This document shows, one piece after another, positions 48,306 through 58,214 of a stretch of DNA of 64,000 nucleotides (the first letter of the stretch is position 1; each line of letters begins with the position of its first letter). The stretch spans positions 10,626,364 to 10,690,363 of the forward strand of contig CM055113.1 in NCBI GenBank assembly GCA_029204225.1, read 5' to 3'. The translations under genes and the position numbers were made by a program. This stretch comes from Diphasiastrum complanatum (Eukaryota; Streptophyta; Lycopodiopsida; Lycopodiales; Lycopodiaceae). The notes under the pieces are model-generated. The model was not told the DNA's origin and did not search any database. It was given only the letters and a program-made list of their open reading frames with translations.

Positions 48306-48825
48306 GTGTGACATAGGGAGAAAAATAGAGAGTGTAGGCGTGACAATAGGCTATAGGTATGTCTACAATCTCTCTCTAAAATGATTTTTATTATATTGAT
48401 AGATTTGATAGGCTCGTAATTTGCAAGATTGATAGCGGACATGTGTCACAATTTTATAGGCTCTAAACACACATGTTTAGAGCCATATTATGCTGCCTGC
48501 GATAATTACCTTCTAGGTGATTAAGTGTTCTGTCTAAAAACGGATAGTTGGCACCTAAAATGTCTAAAAATAAAAAGCTGACAACAAATTATGTTCGGTA
48601 GTGGGCCGTGAGCGGGCCTGCTACCAGGCAAATGGTGGTCAATACATACCTCGCCGCAGAGCGGCTTAGTACGTACTGACCCACGCTCAAACATGTAGGT
48701 TACAAGAACCTACTTAGTAGGTGAATTAAAAATTCGATAGGCTTTTTTGATGAATTATAGATTTTTGGCAAGCATTGGCTCTTGATTCCATTATTTGGAA
48801 TATTATGTCTTTTCTTTGGGGGGGT

Positions 48826-49015
48826 GCACAGACTTCCGCGGGCGGAAGGGCCGAGGAGCCGGCCCTTCCCTTGTGTGAATTCAGTTTTCACATTTTTTTT
48901 TGAGGTAATTTTTTTTTACACGCACCTTTCGGGCGAAAGGTGCGTATAAAAAATAAATAAATTGTTTTATGTGAACCCTCCAATGTCCCGAAGGTGCCTG
49001 TAGAAGTAATTTGTC

Positions 49016-49074
<59 letters not shown>

Positions 49075-49112
49075 TATGTGAATCACCACCATTTCCTATT
49101 GTAAAAATTTGA
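48826..49112 (+). repeat. Hairpin element H, copy 1 (with AC microsatellite)
   Basis: The unit contains CTTCCGCGGGCGGAAGGGCC, GAGGAGCCGGCCCTTCCCTT, T runs and a perfect hairpin at 48921-48944 (stem CGCACCTTTCG, loop GG). It then has a decayed second hairpin and an (AC)n run at 49019-49074, and ends ATTTGAAAACTGATTTTAC. The same order recurs at 49205-49480. There is no coding potential; it has the look of a MITE or foldback unit. Confidence 0.8.
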
Positions 49113-49179
49113 AAACTGATTTTACGGGGGGGGGGGGGGGGGGGAGGTCCTGCTCCTAGGCCCTTCCGCCCCGGAAGAG

Positions 49180-49480
49180 TGTGTACCCGAGGGCGGAGGC
49201 TCGAGGGCGCACGGTCTTCCGCGGGCGGAAGGGCCGAGGAGCCGGCCCTTCCCTTCCGTGAATTTCGTTTTTACATTTTTTTTTTATGTAAATTTTTTTT
49301 ACACGCACCTTTCGGGCGAAAGGTGCATGTAAAAAATGTAAATTTTTTTACGTGCACCTTCCGGTGTCCGGAAGGTGCTTGTAAAAACAAAAATTTGTCA
49401 AAAAAATTTTTGCCCCACAGATTACCGTCTCTGAGGCATCACCATTTCCTTTGTAAAAATTTAAAAACTGATTTCACCTT
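49180..49480 (+). repeat. Hairpin element H, copy 2
   Basis: Preceded by a G run at 49127-49144, this copy has the same GC-rich inverted arms. It has a hairpin at 49305-49326 (stem GCACCTTTCG, loop GG) and a well-preserved second hairpin at 49354-49378 (stem GCACCTTCCGG, loop TGT). It ends TAAAAACTGATTTCACC. It lies about 120-420 bases upstream of the SDS22-like start codon, hence possibly in its promoter. Confidence 0.8.
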
Positions 49481-49552
49481 ATCAAAGAATGAATCCTATT
49501 ATTGTTTTATTTATTGTTCAGCAAGAAGCACCTTGCTTATACACCGCAGGTT

Positions 49553-49556
<4 letters not shown>

Positions 49557-49602
<46 letters not shown>
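49557..49602. repeat. (GA)n tract directly before the SDS22-like ATG
   Basis: About 22 GA units end two bases before the ATG at 49604. GA-rich leaders are common in plant 5' untranslated regions and promoters, so a regulatory role is possible but not shown. Confidence 0.9.
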
Positions 49603-49603
<1 letters not shown>

Positions 49604-49604
<1 letters not shown>

Positions 49605-49888
49605 TGGCTACCCAACCCAGTGCTTCTTTTGTCCTCCAACATGCGGATGGTGCGGAAGAGGAAACAGACCATGTCTTAGATATAACGGGCTCCCAATTGC
49701 ACGATTTGCTGGATGTGGAGCTGCCAGAGGACCTGTTGGAGCTTGACCTCACTGCAAACCGGTTATGTGAGCTAGATGGGCGCATTGGGAAGCTCTCACA
49801 GCTCCAGAAGTTCAGCCTGCGACAAAACTTGCTGAATGATGACGCAGTTCAACCATTAGGACAATGGTCGTCACTCTTCGACCTTAAG
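49604..49888 (+). CDS. SDS22-like protein phosphatase 1 regulatory subunit, exon 1 (partial gene)
   Basis: The ATG opens an intact 95-codon exon. After a short acidic head (DGAEEETDHVLDITGSQLHD) it reads LELDLTANRLCELDGRIGKL, SQLQKFSLRQNLL and QPLGQWSSLFDLK, two to three leucine-rich repeats. Plant SDS22/PP1R7-type proteins have the same N terminus (LDLT..QLHDLD.VELP..L.ELDLTANRL..LD.RI..L..L.KLSLRQNL). They bind and regulate protein phosphatase 1 in the nucleus. The exon ends AAG/GTTTCA at 49888, where the family has an exon junction. The following exons are not found up to the window end. Intron 1 would hold an inverted LINE, an LTR element and more, or this is an orphan exon. It is partial on the right. 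Confidence 0.7.
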
Positions 49889-50239
49889 GTTTCAGGGGAT
49901 TATCCCTTAGACACATGTTACTTTTTCTGGTTCACATGGTAGAATGGTCATTTTATTTTCATAGTCGTGTGATGTGTATTTACTCTTAAAAATATCCAAG
50001 GAATTGCTGAACGCTGGATCTCAATTTGAAATCTGGATGTATTAAGATCTATGAATATTTTTTATGTGATGCCATGAACCATAACATTATTTTGGTAACC
50101 ATAACACTATCGACAAAGCTCTATCTTGGAGATTAAAAGGGTATGACATCTTTTTGGAAACCAATTTGTTAGGTCAATAATTCAAGAGAGCTTAAATTTG
50201 AAGGTTGCATCCCCCTCTTATGCATTTTTGACAAGTAGG

Positions 50240-50578
50240 TCAAGTAGGACACATTGTCCACTTGACACCTTGAGCTGAATACAATAAGAGCCTGCAACCA
50301 GCACCACCACACTGTGTAATGACTCGCTCCAACTCATCAATATACAAGCCAAAGAGGACTGGTGAGAGGGAGCAACCCTGCTTCACCCCAATAGTGCTCC
50401 AAATGTGATCGGATATGCCATTGCTATGCCGAAAACATCCCAGGACACGCTCATAAAGTGCCATTGAGCGAGGAACAGAATCAAAGGCTTTCCTGAAGTC
50501 CACAAAACAATAGTAAACCCTCTCTCTCCTGTGCTTAGCCTCCTCAATCAGGGCCCGCAATGTGAAGATGTGGTCTAC
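50240..50578 (-). pseudogene. LINE copy L3, inverted 5' part: reverse transcriptase
   Basis: The minus strand reads LRALIEEAKHRRERVYYCFV, DFRKAFDSVPR, IGVKQGCSLSPVLFGLYIDE and LERVITQCGGAGCRLLLY, the finger and palm motifs of plant LINE reverse transcriptase (FVDF.KAFD, G..QGC.LSP.LF). The catalytic YADD is beyond the break. It abuts the plus-strand C-terminal part of the same kind of ORF2 at 50579, giving a head-inverted copy typical of twin priming. Confidence 0.8.
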
Positions 50579-51461
50579 AGTAGAGTATTATGCCACGCTA
50601 CTTGGATTCGGGACTATCACATTGCCTCAGATTCACACTGGGACAACTTAGGGTGTCCTCTCATCAGCTAGCTATTGAGACTGGGAGATTCCATGGTATT
50701 CCTAGAGAGCGGATTTCCAGTTATCCTCTCTAGGTGAGGTGGAGTCCTAGGAGCACTTTATCTTTCGATGCCTTGTATACTATGAGATCAGAGGGCGATA
50801 TCATTGCATGTTTCGAGACATGCCTACCACTGTACGCTCTCTCGTAGCCTATGAGGACCCACGATGTGTCGCTCTGATGATACGCGAGATGTTCATACTA
50901 CGGAGAGATTTATACGGGACACCCCAGCATTCTACCACACAGCCATTGATTACTTCATTCTTTACTAGGCGGAGATCGCATGATTTAGTGCCTGAGGATG
51001 AGGATTATGACGACGACGAGGATGATAGCTGCTCGCATGCTCATAGAGATCAGAGACAGTGTACTTCCCACCATCACGTTACTACCAGGGTCACCAGACA
51101 TCATACTCAGAGGCGTGCTACTGCTACACATGCTCATGCTCACAGACGACGCCAACAGGCTCCAACGCTTTCTCATGCTGTGGCTCGCATTACATCTTTT
51201 TACAGTATCAGCACAACAACACCAGCAGCACAGTCTTCACAGTCTTGACATCTTGACATAGATACATATGATTAGTATGCACACACACACTCTCGCATAC
51301 ATGTCTATTTTAGTTTGTACGAGATGTTTTTCTTTATTACATTTTGGAGACGTTTTATACGCTTCCATGGTTACCACACACTTGACATGTACTTTTTAGT
51401 CTTATATGCCTTTTGGCATGGAAAAGACATTAAGAAAGCTTTCTTTCTTTCTTTCCTTCTC
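50579..51461 (+). pseudogene. LINE copy L3, 3' part: ORF2 C terminus and 3' end
   Basis: Stop-ridden frames read EHFIFRCLVYYEIRGRYHCM followed by FRDMPTTVRSLVAYEDPR and CVALMIREMFILRRDL, the Cys/His-type C-terminal end of plant LINE ORF2. An acidic and His/Gln-rich stretch continues to 51247. The non-coding end holds the family motif GGCATGGAAAAGAC (51415-51428) and a TTTC-rich tail (51441-51461). Orientation is opposite to the RT fragment at 50240-50578. Confidence 0.75.
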
Positions 51462-51639
51462 CATCTGAGATCACAACAAACCGAATTAAAATCACAAGGA
51501 ACCATACTGAATCATATTGAACCATACTAAATCGTATTGAACCACACTGAGTCACATTGAACCATACCGAATCGTACATAACCATACTGAATCATGGTTG
51601 AAACCATAATGAACCGTACTGAAGAGATACGACACATGT

Positions 51640-51705
<66 letters not shown>
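51462..51705 (+). repeat. Unit T copy 1: ACCATACTGAATC array plus (CT)n
   Basis: The unit starts GAGATCACAACAAACCGAAT and continues as a degenerate array of roughly 10-20-base words such as GAACCATACTGAATCATATT. It reaches ACACATG and ends in a (CT)n run (51642-51705). A second copy begins right after the LTR element at about 55213. Confidence 0.8.
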
Positions 51706-51709
<4 letters not shown>

Positions 51710-52151
51710 ACAAACTTACTTACTGAAAACCTCCAGGTGCCGGTTAACCACAAGAGACCGAACGGTCCACGTTCCACCCCGCCACAGGACCTAATCCGGG
51801 TCCACCCACCGTGCCCTGGTCTATGACCGTATCAAGCTGGATCCGGCCTCCATCCTAGACGGCGTCCCATACCACCGTCCAGGCTCTCAGCCATCTCCTG
51901 CCTCACGCTAGCAACACATCCTGGCCATGCACACGCTCTCCATCCACCTCCTCCTAGGTAGACAGAATGGATGGCGAATGAGTCCTCCTCCCCTTGTATA
52001 CCTCCAAGGAGAGAAACTCCAAGCCATGTGCACTCCTGGATCATGACACGTGGCAACCATGCAGGTTCACGAGTCACTAGTCAAGTCTACAGGCCCAATA
52101 ATCGTCCAGTCTCAAGCTGGTGTGGGACCCAAGAGAGTTGGGTCCCTAACA
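51706..52151 (-). mobile_element. 3' LTR of chromovirus B
   Basis: 446 bases with TG..CA ends. On the minus strand it follows the purine tract AAGGAAGAGGGAA (52152-52164). It differs from the 5' LTR mainly by transitions and a 2-base indel near its minus-strand start, which suggests moderate age. Confidence 0.92.
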
Positions 52152-52178
52152 TTCCCTCTTCCTTAAAAAATTCCTTAT

Positions 52179-52748
52179 CTAAGGAAGGAATCCATGGAAT
52201 CTCAGTTTAAGGTCATGTTCCTTCTCCCAAGTATCATCGTCCTCGGAACTTCCTTTCCAACGAACCAAGTACTCAGTTACCTGCCGGTTTCTGAGCCCAC
52301 GTTGACGTACATCAACAATGGCCTGTGGTTCAGTAGGTACAAAGGATGATAGGTCCTCCAGCCGAACTAAGTCCTCCTGAGGCATTAAGTCATCCTTTCC
52401 ACCAAGTCGTTCCTTTAAACGACTAATGTGAAAAACTGGATGTACCTTAACCACTTGAGGAAGTTCTAGTTGGTACGCATTCCGATGGAGTTTCTTTACT
52501 ATACGGAATGGCCCTGCGTAACGAGGTGATAACTTAGGACATTTTCTAGTCCTTAGTACCTTAGAATCTTTTGGGATTCTAAGATATACCCAAGCCCCCT
52601 CCTCATAGACCCTAGGTTGTCGGTTTTGATTAGCGTAAAATTGGGCTCTATCTTGAGCCGTTTTTACGTTTTCGCGAGCAACAAGCATTTCTTGCATATC
52701 CTGCAGGAAATCTACTGCTGCTTTAACCTTGAGGCTTTTGAGGCCCAC
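52179..52748 (-). CDS. Chromovirus B integrase C terminus with chromodomain
   Basis: This intact 189-codon frame begins just after the deletion point. It reads AVDFLQDMQEMLVARENVKT, WVYLRIPKDSKVLRTRKCPK, LSPRYAGPFRIVKKL and VHPVFHISRLKERL (the GPY/F region of integrase). It finishes with a chromodomain (VTEYLVRWKGSSEDDDTWEK). Chromodomains steer integration toward particular histone marks. With no zinc or D,D-35-E domain it cannot act as an integrase alone. The stop lies a few bases before the PPT, as expected for the 3' end of pol. The frame being open may reflect youth of the copy rather than use. Confidence 0.8.
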   Translation of the reverse strand: MGLKSLKVKAAVDFLQDMQEMLVARENVKTAQDRAQFYANQNRQPRVYEEGAWVYLRIPKDSKVLRTRKCPKLSPRYAGPFRIVKKLHRNAYQLELPQVVKVHPVFHISRLKERLGGKDDLMPQEDLVRLEDLSSFVPTEPQAIVDVRQRGLRNRQVTEYLVRWKGSSEDDDTWEKEHDLKLRFHGFLP

Positions 52749-52767
52749 TGAAATGGGAGTCCCAAAC

Positions 52768-54017
52768 TTGGCTTTCTGCTCCAGTTGCCAGCTTCACTGT
52801 GTATCGGTGGTCACTTTGCCTTGTTTCCACCTTTAGCTTCTGCAACAAATTTGCGTTAATAAAATTATGTGTGGAACCATCGTCAAATAAAACAGTTACG
52901 GCTTGGCCACCCACAACCCCCTTCATCCGAATGAGGTCATGAGGGCCAAAAACAGCCGTATTAGAACAACAATGCTCACACACAGAATTACCAGCAAAGG
53001 AAAGATCTACACTAGATATGCTAGAGTTACCTGGCGTCTTAAAAGATGCCCCTTTAGCTTTCCGTTTCTTTGGACATTCCTTCGCGACATGACTTGGTTC
53101 CATGCAATTGAAGCACAGATTGTCGCTTCTGGCTTTCATGAAGGTTTCCTAGTCCAAGGTAGATCTTTTCTTCGATTTCCCTGAACCTGAAGTCCCTTCC
53201 TTTGCCTTATCTTGGCTTTCGGCTCCAGTTGCCAGCTTCACTGTGTATCGGTGGTCACTTTGCCTTGTTTCCACCTTTAGCTTCTGCAACAAATTTGCGT
53301 TAATAAAATTATGTGTGGAACCATCGTCAAATAAAATAGTTACGGCTTGGCCACCCACAACCCCCTTCATCCGAATGAGGTCATGAGGGCCAAAAACAGC
53401 CGTATTAAAACAACAATGCTCACACACAGAATTACCAGCAAAGGAAAGATCTACACTAGATATGCTAGAGTTACGCGTCTTAAAAGATGCCCCTTTAGCT
53501 TTCCGTTTCTTTGGACATTCCTTTGCGCGATGACTTGGTTCCATGCAATTGAAGCACAGATTGTCGATTCTGGCTTTCATGAAGGTTTCCTGGTCCAAGG
53601 TAGATCTTTTCTTCGATTTCCCTGAACCTGAAGTCCCTTCCTTTGCCTTATCTTGGCTTTCTGCTCCAGTTGCCAGCTTCACTGTGTATCGGTGGTCACT
53701 TTGCCTTGTTTCCACCTTTAGCTTCTGCAACAAATTTGCGTTAATAAAATTATGTGTGGAACCATCGTCAAATAAAACAGTTACGGCTTGGCCACCCACA
53801 ACCCCCTTCATCCGAATGAGGTCATGAGGGCCAAAAACAGCCCTGGCGTCTTAAAAGATGCCCCTTTAGCTTTCTGTTTCTTTGGACATTCCTTCGCGAC
53901 ATGACCTGGTTCCATGCAATTGAAATTGTCGCTTCTGGCTTTCATGAAGGTTTCCTGGTCCAAGGTAGATCTTTTCTTCGATTTCCCTGAACCTGAAGTC
54001 CCTTCCTTTGCCTTATC
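52768..54017 (-). repeat. Three tandem copies of the zinc-knuckle/protease segment in chromovirus B
   Basis: Units at 52768-53211 (444 bases), 53212-53652 (441) and 53653-54017 (365) repeat the same gag-to-protease stretch. Each encodes DKAKEGTSGSGKSKKRSTLD, a CCHC knuckle (CFNCMEPSHVAKEC) and protease up to VLFDDGSTHNFINANLLQKL followed by ATGAESQ. The joints run from AESQ straight back into DKAKEG, in frame for the two rightmost joints. The unit nearest the PBS has lost about 75 bases between knuckle and protease and part of its knuckle. Identity between units is high, so the amplification is recent relative to decay of other elements here. Confidence 0.92.
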
Positions 54018-54387
54018 TTTCGATTTCTTTGGAAAGAAAGGCCTCTTACCCTTTACGTCGGGCAAGACACCAATCTCAGGCTTAGCCATCGTACGAGTAT
54101 CATCGTAGATTCTGGCAAAGCGAACAGCATCCTCGAGGGTAAGAGGCTGGTTCCTCCTAACCTCTAGCTGGTAGTCTCTTGGCAACCCCAGTATAATCTA
54201 ACTTTACTAGCAAAGGATCTATTCTAGTTGCAAAACGAGAATAGACCTCTTGAAATTCTTGTAAATACTGATCCAGGGGCCGGTTCCCCATATGGATCGT
54301 TGCATACTGACGGTAAAATTCAAAATCGTCAAGAATAGGAAGGACACCTGTGCTATCTGACACCTGTGCGGGCCCAGACAGTACCAC
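53808..54387 (-). pseudogene. Chromovirus B gag (N-terminal part)
   Basis: On the minus strand the capsid-like region reads FEFYRQYATIHMGNRPLDQY, LQEFQEVYSRFATRIDPLLV and, after a frameshift near 54185, QLEVRRNQPLTLEDAVRFAR. A Lys-rich linker and a knuckle that has lost its first Cys (NFNCMEPGHVAKEC) follow. Much of the gag N terminus is missing between here and the PBS at 54757. It leads into the protease triplication. Confidence 0.75.
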
Positions 54388-54743
54388 GTGGCAGATTCCT
54401 CAATGCTTTTTGAGGACCATCGCTGGTCAAACAACGATCCTGAATGCTGAAGTTTGTTTCCTACGCTGAGGAGGGTCCATCGCGATCAGATTAATGCCTA
54501 GATCTGAGTGAATCAACTGTAGGAAGGACCACCACCTGTCCTTTCCTGGACAGTGCCACGTGGCAGGTCTTCCTTGGGGCCCCAACTATTTTTTTCTAAA
54601 ACTTTTTTACTTAAAAACAGCGGAAAGACAAAACCCTGAAGGGTGCAGAAAAAATGCATTTTAAACCGTTTTGAAATCCGTCAGAAGCAACGTAAATTAC
54701 AAGAAATCTACTACGGATCAACGCACCTGCTTTTAGCATGCAG

Positions 54744-54757
54744 TGGCTCTGATACCA
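54744..54757 (-). other. Primer-binding site of chromovirus B (initiator tRNA-Met)
   Basis: TGGTATCAGAGCCA on the minus strand lies two bases inside the 5' LTR end at 54760. It complements the 3' end of initiator tRNA-Met, the usual primer for plant LTR retrotransposons. Confidence 0.92.
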
Positions 54758-54759
54758 TA

Positions 54760-55207
54760 TGTTACAAACTTACTTACTGCAAACCTCCAGGTGCCGGTTA
54801 ACCACAAGAGACCGAACGGTTCACATTCCACCCCGCCATAGGACCTAATCCGGGTCCACCCACCGTGCCCTGGCCTGTGACCATATCAAGCTGGATCCGA
54901 CCTCCATCCCAGACGGCGTCCCATACCACCGCCCAGGCTCTCAGCCATCTCCTGCCTCACGCTAGCAACACATCCTGGCCGTGCACACGCTCTCCATCCA
55001 CCTCCTCCTAGGTAGACAGAATGGATGGCAAATGAGTCCTCCTCCCCTTGTATACCTCCAAGGAGAGAGACTCCAAGCCATGTGCACTCCTGGATCATGA
55101 CACGTGGCAACCATGCAGGTTCACGAGTTACCGGTCAAGTCTACAGGCCCAGTCATCGTCCAGTCTCAAGTTTGGGTTTGGGACCCAAGAGAGTTGGGTC
55201 CCTAACA
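54760..55207 (-). mobile_element. 5' LTR of chromovirus B
   Basis: 448 bases, TG..CA, directly followed on the minus strand by the PBS. It is the partner of 51706-52151. Confidence 0.92.
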
Positions 55208-55212
55208 CTCTC

Positions 55213-55350
55213 TCTCTCTCTATCCATTTGAGATCACAACAAACCGAATTGAAATCACAAGGAACCATACTGATTCATATTGAACCATACTAAACCATAC
55301 TGAATCTTACGGGACCATGCTGAACCATAATGAACCATACTAAGCTTGTG
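55213..55350 (+). repeat. Unit T copy 2
   Basis: Starting in the residual CT run, it repeats TTGAGATCACAACAAACCGA, GAACCATACTGATTCATATT and further ACCATACTGAA words, and ends near GGCACATGTGC. It matches 51462-51640 in order and orientation, so the LTR element sits in the CT spacer between two tandem copies. Confidence 0.75.
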
Positions 55351-55445
55351 GCACATGTGCAAAAGAAATACCATATACAAAATCGGGCAACATGGCACCG
55401 TAAATGGGGTAATGTCTGATGAACATAATGAAAAGTAAAATACAA

Positions 55446-56100
55446 CTAAGACTCGTCATCGTCCTCGTAATCAGAATCATCCGAGTTTGTGCTGCCTAGA
55501 CCAAGGGACTCCGTAGATGAATCCGAGAGAACCATGCACCATGGTGAGCCTCTGCCACTGCTGCTGCCTCTGCCTCTGCCTCTGCTGCGCCCCCCCCCCC
55601 CCACGTCTCGCTATCTCCCCCCCTCCAGTCCCCCTCTAGCTGCCCCTACCTCTACCCAAGGGTGCTCTCCCTCTGCCTCTGCGTGTCTGCATATCAAGAC
55701 CTTGCGGTCCTAAACCCTGGGATGGCCCTACCCACTGGGACAATGCCTGGACAACGGCCTTCTACGACGCTCTGCTCCGCTCGACATAAAGTCTACTAAA
55801 ACCCCCCCTCATGAACCCCTGGCTCGGCCCCTAGCCCTAGTCAAAGGGATGGCTGGCTCCTCTCGTGTCTCTGTGTCTGGGTCCACCAAGAGATCGGCCA
55901 AGTCATACCCCTGTGCCTCTGCCCCTGCCCCCCTCACGTCGGCCTCTTCTCCCTCTATATCCTGCTCCTCTACCCACTCCTCTAGATAATCATCCCCGAG
56001 CTCATCTCGCCCCTCTCCCCCCTCATCGTCCCCTTTCTCTGTTCAGCATCCGCATGCGAGTGGAATTGGAGCACCTGGGCCTTGTACCACACAAAGAAGA
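55446..56100 (-). pseudogene. hAT transposase acidic C terminus
   Basis: The minus strand reads GRDELGDDYLEEWVEEQDIE, EADVRGAGAEAQGYDLADLL and, at the end, STNSDDSDYEDDDES followed by TAG at 55446. Acidic tails of this form with a W-V-E-E block close hAT family transposases of the DUF659 type. The C-rich stretch at 55580-55640 lies between. The dimerisation (hATC) domain that should precede it is absent, so the gene has an internal deletion. A coding-looking plus-strand stretch (EELDGGIYREMYRQAEAEAR at about 56355-56430) is not explained. Confidence 0.5.
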
Positions 56101-56604
56101 GGAACAGGCTATCGATCAAGCAGTGCAGACGGGAGGAACGCCAACGGACGGATGTTGAGACGCACATGCGCAGAGGGTGTCGAGTTGATTGAGGTGACTC
56201 ACTGCAGACTTTGATGTTCGAGCTATTTTTTGACGCATTGAACTGCTTTTGTTGTGCTTGAATCGCAAGATACTCACTTGTCAACATTGTTTGCTTGTGG
56301 TTGCAGGTGAACACTGACTCCTACATGGTCGCCTCGTCAGTTGTTGCTCCTCAGGCACCACTTACGCAGGAGGAGCTGGATGGTGGCATATATAGAGAGA
56401 TGTATAGGCAGGCTGAGGCAGAGGCACGCGCTTTATGGCAGCAGAGGAGATGAGCCAGGGGGTACCTGTGCGAGGACTCTCTCGGCCAATCGTCGCAGGT
56501 TGCCGATGCTGCGCCCATGGATGCTCCACCACGTCACGGGCCTTAGCTGATCCTCCTCAGCCGACGCTCTCGATCAAACGGTGCCCCTCAAAAGTCACCA
56601 ACTG

Positions 56605-58173
56605 TCACCCTATGTTCCTGAGCATCAGGCATGTTGGCAAAACAACCATGGCATGCGTCAGTCCACAAATTTCATTGAGTACAACCCACAAACTCACACG
56701 GTCTACAAGACGCAACACATAGAAAATGGGTCGTAGGACCCCCACAAGCTCTGCTGCCTGGCTCCAAAAATCCTCACCATACACGGTGGCTTGGAAATGC
56801 AACGCATCTGCACTAATACCTCTGAAGGGCTGGAACTCGTCACTGGCAACCATCCTCCGCAAATGGTCTTTCACTGCCAACAGTCGCTCTGAGACCAAGA
56901 AATATTAGGCAAAGCGGGTGGGTGTTGGCTTCCTCAAGTCCAGGAGGTGCGGAACAAGGCCAGCACACGCTTCTTCCTGGGAACAAAGCTGACCATGCGC
57001 ATGACCTGAGACGTGATCTGCAACACAAACCAAAAGTTTAGAGAAATGCCAAGAGGGGTTAGGAGCTGAGAGGAACATGTGAAGCATAGACAGATGGCAA
57101 AGCAAGCGAAAAGAATTATACCTGGCGTATCCATGCAATATCGCAGAGGTCGTGGATGAGGTCTATGAAATGTGTAGCACATGGTGTCCACACAATGCTG
57201 GGGTGCTCCCTTGTCAGAATCTCTCCCATTTGCTTGCAATTCGTGGCGTTGTCTGTGACAACTTGAACCACGTGCTCCACCCCAATGTCACGAATCACAT
57301 CCCTCACAGCCTCCCATATGAAGTTGGCTATGATGGGTCCCTTGCCTCGAGTGGCATCCACGCCACGCATGAAAACTGTACCGAGCGGGCAAGAGACCAA
57401 GATATTGATGACGGATTGCCGGTGAATGTGGATCCATCCATCACTCAATATCGAGCATCCATACCTGCGACAAAACATCCATAAGCCATATGCAAAAAGA
57501 TAAAAAAACAGTGGTCGCAAAATGGAACGTACGCAAAAAGTTTAATGATGCAGGACATACCTCTCCCAAGCTGTGCGAATAGAGCTCAGCTCTCGCGTGA
57601 TGGTCTGCTCCTCTTGGCGGAGCATGCTCCCTCACAATGCCTCTCTCTTGGGTGGTCTCCAACTTACCATCCATTGATGCAACCAACCTCATAAGCTCTG
57701 TGAAAGCCCAGGTGTCAGCAATGGCAAAGGGAATGCCACACACATAGAAGAACCGTCCGACCTGTCTGGTGCACTGGCATGCAACTCTCTTTGCCACCCA
57801 GAGCGCTCCAGTGTTTGCTGCGGCCTGGGCCTAATTGTCCTCTGCTGCACATGAGGTGCTTGTCGTCTAGCAGCTTGTGTGGATGTGGTAGATGCTGGGC
57901 AATCTGTGGCTGTGTCCGACTGTGGAGCGTCAGGTGCTGGATTTCTCCCCTCTCCCATCTCGCACATGGTGCATCTGCTGCTGATGATGATGTGGGATGG
58001 GAAGGGTCTGCCACTGAACTAGGCCATGCTGCTGTGGCTGGAACTGGAGGAGCTAAACCTGGACCGTGTACTGGCCCCAAACCTCCCTTTGCCCGTGATG
58101 TGCCTGCTCCTACACCTGTGCTTGGCCTTGCCACTGATGTGTCTGCACCTGCACTTGTACTAGGCCTTGCCAC
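56605..58173 (-). pseudogene. hAT transposase, DUF659 type, three exons, broken
   Basis: Exon A (to 57561) contains VGRFFYVCGIPFAIADTWAF and ends WER at AG/GTATGT. Exon B (57464-57122) reads YGCSILSDGWIHIHRQSVIN, VVQVVTDNATNCKQMGEIL and IVWTPCATHFIDLI, the DUF659 core including the conserved D of SDGW and TDNA. Exon C (from 57017) has MVSFVPRKKRVLALFRTS and, after a frameshift and a stop, PTPTRFA..FLVSERLLAVKD and AADALHF-like sequence to 56605. Introns (57465-57560 and 57018-57121) have GT..AG ends. The Ala/Gly/Thr-rich N terminus (58173-57800) is uncertain, and no zinc finger BED is seen. The copy is inactive. Confidence 0.7.
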
Positions 58174-58214
58174 TGATACTGACCCTCGAACAAAGGTATC
58201 TGCTGGTCTGGCTA

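Larger units (their letters stand above)
51706..55207 (-). mobile_element. Complete but non-autonomous Ty3 chromovirus B
   Basis: The element has LTRs at 51706-52151 and 54760-55207 (TGTTAC..TAACA, about 20 differences by eye), a PBS at 54744-54757 and a PPT at 52152-52164. The direct flanks CTCTC (51701-51705 and 55208-55212) agree with a 5-bp duplication, although they lie in a CT microsatellite. The interior holds gag, a triplicated zinc-knuckle/protease segment, and then only the end of integrase with a chromodomain. RT, RNase H and the integrase core are absent, so movement would need enzymes from relatives. Confidence 0.92.

Noticed and set aside
55489-55713. Plus-strand Pro/Leu-rich frame of 74 codons
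   Set aside because: It is the complement of the acidic, Glu-rich hAT C terminus with a poly-C run; the minus strand explains the composition.
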